Positions 17,869 through 26,912 are shown, counted from the first letter of the stretch. The stretch: DNA of 64,000 bases from Desmonostoc muscorum LEGE 12446 (GCF_015207005.2 NZ_JADEXS020000001.1:7525001-7589000), one strand, 5' to 3'. The notes: generated by a model not told the origin, from the sequence alone. Numbers and translations: made by a program.

Positions 17869-18454
17869 TTTATAAATTGTCTAATTTACTCTGGAGTTGA
17901 CATGAAATAATCTACCTGGGTCTACAAATTTGTTACACCTTATTTTATTCGTATAATTAGCAATTTATCAAGCAATTTTAGATTAGATAGTGATTTTGAA
18001 TACTTTACTAATAATTATCGATTTAATCTTTATTAGGTTGCGTGTGCAAATCTGATTCATTATATCTGTAAGTTTTCTGGAGAAGTTACCGAAGATAAAT
18101 AGGGTAGCACAGTTATCTGTGCTAACTACAGTAGTTTATTCTACAAATTGCTATGGTGTACTACATTTATTCCAACAAAAAACCCTACTGTTAATTAACA
18201 GTAGGGCAAGTTACTTAATTGTGTCGTTTTCTCAAGCTTGCTAATTCAGTAGAGATTTAAATTTTTAAAATTTTTAGATTTGATAGACAATATAATTTAT
18301 CCCTTATATTTTCAAGTGACTAGCTTCTGTTTGGTTTTTTGGCTATATAGAGAGCTACACAATTAAAATGCAGGATTCCGGATTATGGCAGGAATATATT
18401 AAAAGTACCTTTCCATCAGACATTGCCTTGCTACTGTTCTGAATGTGGAAATAG
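17869..18454. other. Intergenic region with two small palindromes
   Basis: 586 bp of AT-rich sequence without a credible gene. It contains a hairpin TAGCACAG/CTGTGCTA (18105-18124) and a perfect 24-bp palindrome with half-site CCCTACTGTTAA (18183-18206) preceded by six A's. The second could act as a terminator on the minus strand, but no transcript clearly ends there. Confidence 0.55.
18183..18206. repeat. Perfect 24-bp palindrome
   Basis: Half-site CCCTACTGTTAA followed directly by its reverse complement. A-rich on the left (AACAAAAAA before it), giving a U-tract if transcribed leftward. No associated gene end is close. Confidence 0.65.
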
Positions 18455-19087
18455 CTAGATGTGTATTTCACCAAGGACTTTTGGCGCATGAACTCGCAAA
18501 CTCATCTGCTGATGACGCACAGTTAACCAAGGTTTACCTAAACCTATTCCAGAAAAAGGACTTTCAGTAGGGATTTCTAACTGAGAACCAATCAAACCCA
18601 ACAAAGACTTAAAATCAGCGGAGAATATCAGCAAATCATTACCCTTGGCGCTGAAAGTAGATGCGCCTAATTGTATAGGCCATGCCCAGCTTTGTCGATT
18701 ATGGTTAATACTACACAGGTTCTGGTTTCCCTGATGCACAGTGGCACGTTCTCCTTGGAGAGTAAACTCAGCTAGTTCCTTCGGTAGTCCCCAAATTTCT
18801 CGACCACCAGCCACAGAATCAGGATTATCTACATAAATGTGCGAAATCCAAGCGCCGATTTTCTTTTGGTAATGAACCAAAGCCGGGGCAATAATTAACT
18901 CATTGTACTCCAATACCGAGCCTGAACCGTAATTAGATAAATACACACTACCAAGGGTTTTACCAGGCCATACAGAAATAATTCCTAACTCTGAGGGAAT
19001 TAAAGGGCGCACTTGGTCAATACTCACCAAATGCAGAGTTTGAATAGCGTAGCCTTGAAGTGTCCAAGGTGCTTGAGGATAAGGCAT
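18455..19087 (-). CDS. Acetoacetate decarboxylase-like protein
   Basis: A 210-residue protein from MPYPQAPWTLQGYAIQTL. The segments QVRPLIPSELGIISVWPGKT, GSGSVLEYNELI and GGREIWGLPKELAEF match the acetoacetate decarboxylase superfamily as found in cyanobacteria. The GREIWGLPKE motif holds the Lys that forms the Schiff base in true decarboxylases, but many cyanobacterial members have unknown substrates. I start at the ATG at 19087; the in-frame ATG at 19114 only translates TAATTCG heptamer repeats (NYELRI). It stands alone on the minus strand, downstream of dnaK in the opposite reading sense of the window but same strand. Confidence 0.8.
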   Translation of the reverse strand: MPYPQAPWTLQGYAIQTLHLVSIDQVRPLIPSELGIISVWPGKTLGSVYLSNYGSGSVLEYNELIIAPALVHYQKKIGAWISHIYVDNPDSVAGGREIWGLPKELAEFTLQGERATVHQGNQNLCSINHNRQSWAWPIQLGASTFSAKGNDLLIFSADFKSLLGLIGSQLEIPTESPFSGIGLGKPWLTVRHQQMSLRVHAPKVLGEIHI

Positions 19088-19089
19088 AG

Positions 19090-19126
19090 TAGTAATTCGT
19101 AATTCGTAATTCATAATTCGTAATTA
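19090..19126. repeat. TAATTCG heptamer tandem repeat
   Basis: Four copies of TAATTCG-like units in tandem directly before the start of the decarboxylase-like gene. It lies in the expected ribosome-binding region, and it produces a false N-terminal extension when read in frame. Confidence 0.75.
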
Positions 19127-19229
19127 ATACAACATTCAAAAAAGCTTGATATAGGGGCTTTTCATAACTTCACCTTGTTCTACAAAGAATACTTCCTTTC
19201 CCAATTTAGTATAAGAAGCTTAGGAGTAG

Positions 19230-19249
19230 AGACGCGATTAATCGCGTCT
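19230..19249. repeat. 20-bp perfect palindrome AGACGCGATT
   Basis: Half-site AGACGCGATT followed by its reverse complement. A near copy with ATATAT centre and one mismatch lies at 36579-36598. It sits in the gap between dnaK's terminator and the decarboxylase-like gene. Confidence 0.65.
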
Positions 19250-19336
19250 GTTAAAAATAAAGTTTAAAATTTCCAGTTAAGAATTAGTAATATTATTTCT
19301 AACTCTCAACTCCTAACTTCTAACTCCTAACTTATT

Positions 19337-19371
19337 AAAAAAAATCCCACCCAAGGAAAAGCTTGGATGGG
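19337..19371 (-). terminator. Intrinsic terminator of dnaK
   Basis: On the minus strand CCCATCCAAG pairs with CTTGGGTGGG (one mismatch) across a short CTTTTC-type loop and is followed by eight T's. It lies about 47 bp past the dnaK stop, in a canonical intrinsic-terminator arrangement. Confidence 0.85.
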
Positions 19372-19417
19372 CAATGTGAGGTGGAACAAAATAATCTTCC
19401 CGAAATCAATAGAAGAA

Positions 19418-21319
19418 CTATTTGGTTTCTGTAAAATCAGCGTCAATTACATCATCACCGCTACCTGCGGAGGAGGAACTGCCATCTTGAGGTTCAGCAC
19501 CAGGTGCAGCACCGCCACCAGCTTGTTGATAGATGTTGCTACCAACGGCGAATAGCGCTTGTTGCAATTCTGGGGTCAGCTTCTTGATTTGCTCATCGTC
19601 ATCTTTAGCGATCGCTTCCCGCAGTTCTTTCACCAAACCTTCGACTTTGGTTTTGTCAGCAGCGGGAACTTTATCGCCCAATTCTTGTAGCTGCTTCTCG
19701 GCTTGGTATGCTAAAGAGTCGGCTTGGTTCTTGCGTTCAATCTTCTCACGCCGTTCTTTGTCAGATGAGGCGTTTTGTTCAGCTTCTCTTACCATCCGGT
19801 CAACGTCATTTTTATCCAGTGTGGAAGCACCAGTGATGCTGATGGACTGTTCTTTACCAGTGCCTTTGTCCTTGGCGGTGACGTTGAGGATACCGTTAGC
19901 GTCGATGTCGAACACGACTTCAATTTGGGGGACGCCGCGTGGTGCAGGAGGAATTCCATCGAGGCGGAAGGTTCCCAAACTCTTGTTGTCGTTAGAAAAT
20001 TCCCGTTCGCCTTGGAGGACGTGAATTTCTACGTTGGTTTGACCATCCACAGCGGTGGAGAACACTTCAGATTTCTTGGTGGGAATTGTGGTGTTGCGGG
20101 GGATAATTTTGGTCATCACGCCGCCCAATGTTTCAACACCCAAAGAAAGCGGTGATACATCTAACAATAAGATGCCAGTAACTTCATTATTCAACACACC
20201 TGCTTGAATGGCTGCACCAATTGCTACAACTTCATCGGGGTTAACGCTTTGGTTGGGGTCTCTACCCAATACCTGCTTGACAATCTGTTGTACTGCGGGA
20301 ATGCGGGTGGAACCACCAACTAACACCACTTCATCAATATCGCTTTTGCTTAACTTGGCATCCCGGAGAGCGTTTTCCACAGGGATACGGCAACGGTCGA
20401 TTAAGTCAGAGCAAAGTTCTTCAAATTTAGCGCGAGTCAGGGTTGTATCCAGGTGCTTAGGCCCGTCCTGAGTAGCGGTGATAAATGGTAAGTTGATTTC
20501 TGCTTGGGTGACGCTAGAAAGTTCAATTTTCGCTTTTTCTGCGGCTTCAGTCAAACGTTGTAAAGCTTGTTTATCTTTGCGTAGATCGATGCCTTCGTCT
20601 TTCTTGAACTTTTCAGCTAAGAAGTCAACTATTTTTTTATCAAAGTCGTCACCGCCAAGGTGGGTATCACCAGATGTGGCTAATACTTCAAAAACTCCAT
20701 CGCCTACTTCCAGCACGGATACGTCGAAGGTACCACCACCAAGGTCAAATACCAGAATTGTTTCGTTGCTCTTTTTATCAAACCCGTATGCTAGAGAAGC
20801 GGCTGTGGGTTCGTTGATAATCCGCAGAACTTCAATACCTGCAATCTTACCAGCGTCTTTTGTCGCTTGCCGTTGGGAGTCATTGAAGTATGCCGGGACT
20901 GTGATTACTGCTTGGGTTACAGTTTCACCCAGGTATTTGCTAGCGTCTTCAACCAGTTTGCGGAGAACTTGTGCAGAAATTTCTTCAGGGGCAAATTGCT
21001 TACCAGCGCCTGGAGAGTCTAGCTTGACATTGCCGCCGCTACCGAGGACTTTGTAAGAAACTTCAGTGGTTTCCTTGGTAACTTCATCAAAGCGGCGTCC
21101 GATAAAGCGCTTGACAGAGTAAAACGTATTTTCGGGGTTCATCACCGCTTGGCGCTTAGCGATTTGACCGACCAAGCGATCGCCATTTTTGGCAAATGCA
21201 ACTACTGATGGTGTTGTCCGAAAACCTTCTGCATTAGCAATAACTGTGGGTTTACCACCTTCCATCACTGCCACGCAGGAGTTCGTTGTACCTAAGTCAA
21301 TTCCAACTACTTTTGCCAT
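19418..21319 (-). CDS. dnaK: Chaperone protein DnaK (Hsp70)
   Basis: A 633-residue Hsp70 that folds client proteins in the cytoplasm with DnaJ and GrpE. The ATPase domain begins [53 protein letters not shown] and [14 protein letters not shown] are all intact. The substrate-binding domain starts after the [14 protein letters not shown] linker, and the tail ends [12 protein letters not shown], the EEVD-like conserved Asp-rich end. Length and sequence are typical of cyanobacterial DnaK2-type proteins. No grpE or dnaJ gene is next to it in the window. An intrinsic terminator follows. I looked for a CIRCE element upstream and did not find one. Confidence 0.98.
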   Translation of the reverse strand: MAKVVGIDLGTTNSCVAVMEGGKPTVIANAEGFRTTPSVVAFAKNGDRLVGQIAKRQAVMNPENTFYSVKRFIGRRFDEVTKETTEVSYKVLGSGGNVKLDSPGAGKQFAPEEISAQVLRKLVEDASKYLGETVTQAVITVPAYFNDSQRQATKDAGKIAGIEVLRIINEPTAASLAYGFDKKSNETILVFDLGGGTFDVSVLEVGDGVFEVLATSGDTHLGGDDFDKKIVDFLAEKFKKDEGIDLRKDKQALQRLTEAAEKAKIELSSVTQAEINLPFITATQDGPKHLDTTLTRAKFEELCSDLIDRCRIPVENALRDAKLSKSDIDEVVLVGGSTRIPAVQQIVKQVLGRDPNQSVNPDEVVAIGAAIQAGVLNNEVTGILLLDVSPLSLGVETLGGVMTKIIPRNTTIPTKKSEVFSTAVDGQTNVEIHVLQGEREFSNDNKSLGTFRLDGIPPAPRGVPQIEVVFDIDANGILNVTAKDKGTGKEQSISITGASTLDKNDVDRMVREAEQNASSDKERREKIERKNQADSLAYQAEKQLQELGDKVPAADKTKVEGLVKELREAIAKDDDEQIKKLTPELQQALFAVGSNIYQQAGGGAAPGAEPQDGSSSSAGSGDDVIDADFTETK

Positions 21320-21828
21320 TTTAGGTGCTGGCTCCGTATAACTACAAATGAATGAATGAGAATATAAAGGACTAAATTTTGAACCAACAGGGTCAATAAA
21401 TCAGCCAGTTCAGCATTTATACCTTAGTTTGGCTTTCTCTGGGGTTAAAACTCCAGACTATGCTGATATATATATTGAGAGCTACAGTGGTAGCCAGTCC
21501 ATGAAGGGTGGTTTCCCGAACCTTGCTTGGGACGGTTAAACTAACTCAATAGTTTTTCTAAGTTGATTCATGGATTGATTTGCTTTCACTTTGTCTAATG
21601 TATGAGAATTAATACTTTCAGTAATTAGGGTGAACCGTAACGTCTGAGTGGTGTTTGCCGTCTTTAGAGGTAACAAATTACAGATGTCCTTGGAGATTGG
21701 GCATAGGGCATGGGGCACTTGTACTGAGCGGAGCCGAAGTATGGGGCATGGGGCATTGGTTATTAATTCTTATTCCTCACTCCCTCATCTCCCCATCTCC
21801 CCATCTCCCTCATCCCCCTCATCCCCAC
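21320..21828. other. Intergenic region upstream of dnaK with repeat patch
   Basis: 509 bp between dnaK and the SDR gene. The right part (about 21690-21835) carries GGGCATGGGGC and CATCTCCC-type repeats and a TGTACTGAGCGGAGCCGAAGT unit of the kind dispersed in Nostoc-type genomes. The dnaK promoter must lie in the left part; I cannot assign boxes. No gene was recognised. Confidence 0.5.
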
Positions 21829-22650
21829 TCACCCAAGCCCAGAAAAAAGAGTTTCCCAGTCAATCACAGGGGGTCTTTGTCCCTTATTGACTATTTCAAA
21901 AATTTTCCTGGAAGTACTTGGGTAAGAAAGACATTCTACACAAGCGTTGGCTACATCAATCCGGCTGGCATCACCTGAAAGTGTATCCCCTGTGCCAAGT
22001 ACCACACCGTATTTCCCTCCTGTTTTTGCCTTCAGGAGGGTGTTGAGGTCGTATGAAGTGTAAGGCCCGTCAATGAGTCGTCCTGGGCGGATAATAGTGT
22101 AGGGTAATCCTGAATTGGCGATCGCCTCCTCGCCCTTCTGTTTGGCATCCAAGACGCCGAATGCATTGAGAACGCTAAAAGGAAACTGATCTTTACGCCC
22201 AATTCCGCAGGAGGAGACGAAAACGAATCGCTGCAAATTCCGAGGGGCTGCTGCTACAAGGTTACTGACTCCTTCGGCATCGATTTTTGCTGGACTATTC
22301 TTTGCTTTTGCTTGACTAGATTCGGGGTTGAGAAAAGTTAAACCCCATTCAATTAAGTTCGGGGATTGCTCAAATTCCCATCTGGCAGAGGGAAAGGCTG
22401 TGGTTCCGGTGCAACATATAATGTGGCTGACATTTGATGTTGCGGCTGGGAGTGTAGCTGGCTGGCGGGTATCACCAACGACAATTTCCACTTGCTGATT
22501 AAACATTTGTTCAGCTTTTGCGGCATTGCGTGTCAGAACACGAACCCTAAAGCCCTTTTCCAGCAGCTTGCCTACCACTAGTTGCCCTACTCCGCCAGTA
22601 GCACCAGCAACTAGCACCAAATCCTCAACTGAGGCTTCCAGAGAAGTCAT
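21829..22650 (-). CDS. NAD(P)-binding SDR/NmrA-like protein
   Basis: A 273-residue atypical short-chain dehydrogenase. The Rossmann glycine motif is VLVAGATGGVGQLVVGKLLE near residue 12; VRVLTRNAAKAEQMF and VEIVVGDTRQPATL follow as in NmrA-like/DUF2867-type proteins, with a FVFVSSCGIGRKDQFPF strand-Ser segment and LPYTIIRPGRLIDGPYTSYD. The usual YxxxK catalytic pair is not evident, so it may act as a redox sensor or an assembly factor rather than an oxidoreductase. Cyanobacterial relatives are thylakoid-associated. It lies alone on the minus strand. Substrate is unknown. Confidence 0.85.
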   Translation of the reverse strand: MTSLEASVEDLVLVAGATGGVGQLVVGKLLEKGFRVRVLTRNAAKAEQMFNQQVEIVVGDTRQPATLPAATSNVSHIICCTGTTAFPSARWEFEQSPNLIEWGLTFLNPESSQAKAKNSPAKIDAEGVSNLVAAAPRNLQRFVFVSSCGIGRKDQFPFSVLNAFGVLDAKQKGEEAIANSGLPYTIIRPGRLIDGPYTSYDLNTLLKAKTGGKYGVVLGTGDTLSGDASRIDVANACVECLSYPSTSRKIFEIVNKGQRPPVIDWETLFSGLG

Positions 22651-22874
22651 AAAGTTTTCTTGAGATAGTTTATTGCTAATCTAACGTCAGTTCGATGGGT
22701 CATATCAAGTATGCCTAATTAGTCGAATCAAAAGACCTCTCCCTGGTTTGACACAGCAACGATAGAAGCGGAGGTAGACCTTCCGAACGTTACAAACACG
22801 TAGAACAGCTAGTAGCACACATAAAACAGTGTCTTAGTCCAATACCTAATAGCTTTATTGAGAGTGGGGTTTAG

Positions 22875-23051
22875 ATGGAACCAACAACAGAACAGTTGAG
22901 AGCGTTTTACAGTAGATGTGTGAGAGCAAGTAATATGTTTCAGCCTATTAACGTGGTGCGACTGGACGAAAGAACAAAGCGCATATACGTTTTAATTGGG
23001 GACACAATACAAATAGAGATATATCCTAATGGTGAGGTGACATTTCCATGA
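22875..23051 (+). CDS. Small DUF6888-like protein
   Basis: A 58-residue frame from ATG at 22875: MEPTTEQLRAFYSRCVRASN, then a PINVVRLDERTKRIYVLIGD strand pair, ending IEIYPNGEVTFP. It resembles the short cyanobacterial DUF6888-type proteins as I remember them. Its stop overlaps the next gene's start by 4 bp (ATGA), so the two are translationally coupled. The two-gene layout recalls a toxin-antitoxin pair but no toxin fold is recognisable. Function unknown. Confidence 0.7.
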   Translation: MEPTTEQLRAFYSRCVRASNMFQPINVVRLDERTKRIYVLIGDTIQIEIYPNGEVTFP

Positions 23052-23233
23052 CTAAACCTAATTATCAAGCCATGTCAGATGATGAATTAAGAGATTGGGT
23101 CAGATATCACCCACAGGACACCGAGGCATTTCATATTTTAATGGACAGGTTAGACCAGCGACCAAAAGTAATCACTCGCACCGATGAGGAATTTGAAACC
23201 GAGTTACAACGGCGTATTAGCCAAGCTAGTTGA
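23048..23233 (+). CDS. Small DUF6887-like protein
   Basis: A 61-residue acidic protein: MTKPNYQAMSDDELRDWVRY, then HPQDTEAFHILMDRL, a probable helical protein. The pattern NYQAMSDxELRxYVxxHxxDxEAFxxxxDR is what I remember of DUF6887, usually partnered by DUF6888 in cyanobacteria. It overlaps the upstream gene by 4 bp and is followed by an intrinsic terminator, so the pair forms a closed two-gene transcription unit. Role unknown. Confidence 0.75.
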   Translation: MTKPNYQAMSDDELRDWVRYHPQDTEAFHILMDRLDQRPKVITRTDEEFETELQRRISQAS

Positions 23234-23252
23234 AGTGAATTAAAATTAGCGA

Positions 23253-23290
23253 AAAACCACCAACTTTTACACTGGTGGTTCTTTGTTTCA
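23253..23290 (+). terminator. Intrinsic terminator of the DUF6888/DUF6887 pair
   Basis: AACCACCA (23255-23262) pairs with TGGTGGTT (23273-23280) over a 10-base loop, preceded by A's and followed by CTTTGTTT. It begins about 20 bp after the stop of the second gene. Confidence 0.8.
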
Positions 23291-23316
23291 AACTGTTTTT
23301 TTTAAAATATCCCCGT

Positions 23317-23393
23317 AGCGGAAATTCCACCCAAATTGTTCGGTTCTACGACTGTCACCTGTACACAAATGGCTATAACCTCTTAGGTAGTAG
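23317..23393. repeat. 77-bp dispersed repeat, copy 1
   Basis: Begins AGCGGAAATTCCACCC and ends CTCTTAGGTAGTAG. It is identical to 24796-24872 except for one base (G/C at the CTAC-ACTG position). The copies are direct repeats about 1.4 kb apart and flank the NTF2-like gene. Confidence 0.9.
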
Positions 23394-23397
23394 ATAC

Positions 23398-23532
23398 GTA
23401 GTGGCGTGGCAAGGCTAAAATGTTGCAATAAATTTTATTGTAGTGTGGGCTTCTAGCCCGCACCGGACGGGCGAGACGCCTATCCCACAAGAGTCAAGCG
23501 AATGCACTACTTTAGTCTTGACACGCCACTAC
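23398..23532. mobile_element. 135-bp MITE-like element, copy 1
   Basis: Terminal inverted repeats of about 30 bp: the left end GTAGTGGCGTGGCAAGGCTA pairs with the right end, whose reverse complement is GTAGTGGCGTGTCAAGACTA. The middle holds an internal palindrome around CCCGCACCGGACGGGCGAGA. A second copy lies at 63664-63797 with matching changes in both ends (GTAGTAGCGTG). It encodes no protein and is the type of element mobilised in trans by a transposase elsewhere. Confidence 0.75.
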
Positions 23533-23782
23533 AAATACTTAATGTTGTTCAACAATAAAACCGGATTCCTATATGATTCTAATGCTTTGCAAATAGCACC
23601 ATTTTTTGATATCGGTAACCACAGGTAATTTCCCGTTTGGGGTCAGGATTGCTTTGGCAACCCAGTTGAGATTAAAGTCTGCGTTTAGATTACGGTATCC
23701 CTCTACCATTCACATCTGTTAGAGGGAATACCCTGCAAAATAAAGGTCTTACCTTTTGCCTGAGATATCAAACGTTTTGGTT

Positions 23783-24352
23783 TTAAGGCTTCCAAAAATT
23801 AGGCATTTTCCATATAAAATTATATTGCTCACTTAGGCTAGTAGAAGGTGGTAATGGTGCTGCTTGAGTAGGCGATGACCCTATAGCAACCTCGTTATAA
23901 TTGCCTTTATACCATCTTCTATATACTAATAGCCAACCGTTATTAGTTTTTTTCCATACGTCTTCGTATGGTATCTGGCGGTGTATACGTTTATTACCAA
24001 TGATGGAATCAGCGTATTGTAAACCTATTATTCCGGCACTATTTCCATCAACACTAACACGAATCACTTCTTCACGGAGTTGATAGTAACTAGCTTGCTG
24101 AAAACTTCGTTGTATACCTTGGATATCTTCTATTAAATTAATAGTCGTTCCATCTGGTTGAGTGGCTTGAAAATTATCTGAGCAGTAAGCGTAACATTGT
24201 TGGATATTCCTGGCGTTGCAGCCCTCGATCATTGAGTGTATCCTCTGGATAATCTGTTGTCTATCCGATTGTGTGTTGGCTTTTACTATGCCAGCATTAA
24301 CAAATATCCATGCTGTTAATAAAGTTGTTAGTGCAAGATTACTTTTTTTCAT
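23783..24352 (-). CDS. Exported NTF2/SnoaL-like domain protein
   Basis: A 189-residue protein with an N-terminal signal peptide (KKSNLALTTLLTAWIFVNAG, cleavage likely after IVKA). The mature part, about 28-150, has the NTF2-like cone pattern: RQQIIQRIHSMIEGCNARNI, CYAYCSDNFQATQPDGTTI, and a final strand pair IPYEDVWKKTNNGWLLVYRRW, as in DUF4440/SnoaL-like proteins. A Pro/Ser-rich tail follows. Such domains bind small ligands or act as protein modules; the ligand is unknown. The gene lies between two direct copies of a 77-bp repeat and downstream of a MITE, in a repeat-rich area. Confidence 0.75.
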   Translation of the reverse strand: MKKSNLALTTLLTAWIFVNAGIVKANTQSDRQQIIQRIHSMIEGCNARNIQQCYAYCSDNFQATQPDGTTINLIEDIQGIQRSFQQASYYQLREEVIRVSVDGNSAGIIGLQYADSIIGNKRIHRQIPYEDVWKKTNNGWLLVYRRWYKGNYNEVAIGSSPTQAAPLPPSTSLSEQYNFIWKMPNFWKP

Positions 24353-24795
24353 GATGTCAATCCACTAATAATTGCTTTATCAGGCAGATTAGTTCATGGA
24401 ATGAATTTTAATAAATAAAGTAAGATAAAACTTGTAGAGTAAATTAATTTTTACTTTTTTTAATTTCTTTCAAAAAAGTAAATAATATTTTTTTGTATTT
24501 AAAAATATATAAATCTCAGAAATCTGTCGAAGCCGCAAACTGGCAAAAAAGGTGTCCAACAATCTGAAGATGGGGAGCTTCGTTTTTAAGAAATGAAATT
24601 GCTTGTTTCTCGTCTTAGTTAAAAATTAAGCGATGTCTACGACGGGCTGTGACGCTCGTTCGCCTTTGGCGTCTCCCTTTGGAGAAGACTTGCTAATGCT
24701 TCGCTATCGGTGACGCAATAACCGCTACAATCGTCTTGACTCCGAGGTTAGGGGCTGAAGAATTATGTCCAATGCCCGATAGCGATCGCTCTCAA
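24353..24795. other. Intergenic region upstream of the NTF2-like gene
   Basis: Very AT-rich from 24360 to 24520, probably containing the promoter of the minus-strand gene. A stretch at about 24632-24715 (gtctacgacgggctgtg, then ttggcgtctccctttgg) resembles dispersed GC-rich repeats of Nostoc-type genomes. No gene was recognised. Confidence 0.45.
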
Positions 24796-24872
24796 AGCGG
24801 AAATTCCACCCAAATTGTTCGGTTCTACCACTGTCACCTGTACACAAATGGCTATAACCTCTTAGGTAGTAG
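24796..24872. repeat. 77-bp dispersed repeat, copy 2
   Basis: Same orientation as copy 1 at 23317-23393 with one mismatch in 77. It ends 55 bp before the GTG start of the degenerate kinase gene, so it probably lies in that gene's promoter or leader. Confidence 0.9.
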
Positions 24873-24927
24873 TGAGGTGTCTACCCTAGACGCTGTTAGT
24901 CGCTCTTGAATTAAGGGGTGAAAAGTT

Positions 24928-26376
24928 GTGTACCAATGGATATTGCCAAGTCTATGCGAAATCTTGGCACAAAATCAATCAAGTGTAGCTGAATCTTCAC
25001 CAGCTAAAGCAGAGCGGCAGTGGCGTGTCAGCCTTGCAGCAACAGAACACTTACTATTAAATACTTTAGCAACTGTTTCAGGTGACACGACCCAAGGATT
25101 AGTTTTAGCTGCACCAGCACCTTTATTTAGTCACCCAAAACTGACTCAAAGCTTACAGACAGTAACTTTTACAGGAAAACCATTTAATCCCTTGGCGTTG
25201 ATGCCATTTCAGATGCCAGATGCGATCGCACCTGAAGATTATGAAGTCGCTCCCCATGAATCGGTACTTCCTTTACTACCCGCCGATCCGCTGGGCGCAG
25301 AACAGTTTTGTTTAGTTTTTACAGATAAATTTACATTAGTACTAGTTTTAGCTACACACAATAACGGTAAAAAAACCTTTTCATTTTCTTTTGAACCAGA
25401 AGTAGTGCAGCAAGCTTGGCGATCGCTAGGAGCGCGGGTAATGCTGACTAATCGAGAATTTTTCAGCCAACTGGATGAATTAGTACAACAGTATTCTCCA
25501 GTAGAACCAGATTACCGCATGGTGGTTCAGTTTAGCCAGCTGTTACTTCAGGAATTAACAGAAACAGAAGAAACTAGGGACTCTTTACTAGGGACTGGGA
25601 ATAAGGAAGACAAAGAAAATAACCCATGCCCCATGCCCAATCCCGATGTCGAATTACTCCAGGCCTTTGCGCACGAAGTTCGTACACCTTTGACAACTAT
25701 TCGCACCATGACGCGCCTATTGTTGAAGCGGCGGGACTTAGCCCCCAGTGTCATCAATCGCTTAGAAATTATCGATCGCGAGTGCAGTGAGCAAATTGAC
25801 CGCATGGAGTTACTGTTTAAAGCAGCAGAATTGGAAACTTCTGCCCCAGTAAAATCCTCAAAAACTCAACTCACGCCGATGTCTTTAGATCAAGTGTTGC
25901 AACAAAGTATTCCCCGTTGGGAACAAGCAGCACAGCGGCGTAACTTAACTTTAAATGTTGTTTTACCCCAACAACTGCCAACTGTGGTCAGTAATCCCAG
26001 TATGCTGGATCGGGTACTCACCGGTTTGATCGAGAATTTTACTCGCAGTTTACCCCCTGGTAGCCACATTCAAGTACAAGTTATTCCGGCTGGAGATCAA
26101 CTGAAGTTACAATTATCGCCACAATTCTTGTGCAAAGATACAAATAAATTTGCTACACCAGCAACGCCGCCAATTCGCAAAGCCCTTGGTCAACTGCTGA
26201 TGTTCCAACCGGAAACAGGTACTATTAGTTTGAATATGGCTGCAACCAAGCATTTGTTTCAGGCGATCGGTGGCAAACTGATTGTTCGTCAGCGTCCACA
26301 CTATGGGGAAGTATTGACGATTTTCCTCCCCTTAGAAGTTAGCAGCAATCAGCAAAAATTAGGCATTAAAAGTTAG
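24928..26376 (+). CDS. Histidine-kinase-like protein with degraded ATPase domain
   Basis: A 482-residue soluble protein starting at GTG (AAGGGG lies about 10 bases before). An unassigned N-terminal sensor part (about 1-230) is followed by HisKA with an intact H-box, QAFAHEVRTPLTTIRTM near residue 252. The HATPase_c part keeps an N-box-like LIENFTRSLPPGS but lacks the G1 motif DxGxG, and the G2 region reads ETGTISLNMAATKHLF instead of GxGLGL. ATP binding therefore looks impaired, while the phosphoacceptor His is kept. Residues about 215-238 (LGTGNKEDKENNPCPMPNP) are translated intergenic-type repeat (actagggactgg, ccatgccc). It may be a phosphotransfer or scaffolding protein. Confidence 0.8.
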   Translation: MYQWILPSLCEILAQNQSSVAESSPAKAERQWRVSLAATEHLLLNTLATVSGDTTQGLVLAAPAPLFSHPKLTQSLQTVTFTGKPFNPLALMPFQMPDAIAPEDYEVAPHESVLPLLPADPLGAEQFCLVFTDKFTLVLVLATHNNGKKTFSFSFEPEVVQQAWRSLGARVMLTNREFFSQLDELVQQYSPVEPDYRMVVQFSQLLLQELTETEETRDSLLGTGNKEDKENNPCPMPNPDVELLQAFAHEVRTPLTTIRTMTRLLLKRRDLAPSVINRLEIIDRECSEQIDRMELLFKAAELETSAPVKSSKTQLTPMSLDQVLQQSIPRWEQAAQRRNLTLNVVLPQQLPTVVSNPSMLDRVLTGLIENFTRSLPPGSHIQVQVIPAGDQLKLQLSPQFLCKDTNKFATPATPPIRKALGQLLMFQPETGTISLNMAATKHLFQAIGGKLIVRQRPHYGEVLTIFLPLEVSSNQQKLGIKS

Positions 26377-26602
26377 GAGCAAAGGCACAGAGAATCAGCC
26401 TTTGGTGAAATAATTTTGGATTTTAGATTTTAGATTTTGGATTAACAAAAGACGTTCATATTACAAGTTGCTATCTTTAGATATGAGGTTGCCCAGTTGT
26501 TCTCTTCACTAACTTGCCATTTCTAAAAATCGATGCCAAAAATGTATATAAATTCTGCTTCAGAGTCAACTATACATTTTTGCGAAAATCAAAAGGAAAA
26601 TT

Positions 26603-26758
26603 ATGGCAATTTTTGAAGTGATTGAACGAGAAAGTTTACGTTTAGTCAAGGTAACTTTGCAAAACGAAACAGTACGGACTGAATCTGGTGCTATGTACTA
26701 TATACGTGGCAACATTCAAATGGAATCTAAAGCACCTTCAGCAGGTGGGTTTTTAAAA
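26603..26758 (+). pseudogene. AIM24-family protein, N-terminal fragment
   Basis: With an AAGGAA leader and ATG at 26603 the frame reads MAIFEVIERESLRLVKVTLQ, NETVRTESGAMYYIRGNIQM, ESKAPSAGGFLK. This is the N-terminal strand pattern of AIM24 (DUF124/TIGR00266-type) proteins, which are normally over 200 residues. After GGFLK the sequence loses similarity and the frame stops at 26809 inside the tail of the convergent WD40 gene. The rest of the gene is absent from the window, so this is a 3'-truncated relic, with the break near 26755. Confidence 0.7.
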
Positions 26759-26912
26759 CAATTTAGCTTTTGTCTTGCACTAATTAATCTCTTGTTCAAT
26801 TGCTCCTAATGCTTTTAGTGTAGCTTTCTGAGCATTTGTTATCCCGCTAGCTCCAGTAATATTCATTCCCTCATAAGGCGCACCAGCCTTGAGAGTGTTC
26901 AAACACTTGCCT

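Noticed and set aside
19533..21056. Long plus-strand frames opposite dnaK
   Set aside because: Ser/Leu-rich shadows of the conserved dnaK gene caused by codon bias.
21320..21540. CIRCE operator upstream of dnaK
   Set aside because: No TTAGCACTC-N9-GAGTGCTAA-like sequence is found in the gap.
22681..22870. Possible tRNA-like or riboswitch structure upstream of the small gene pair
   Set aside because: No cloverleaf, conserved loops or known aptamer core could be recognised.
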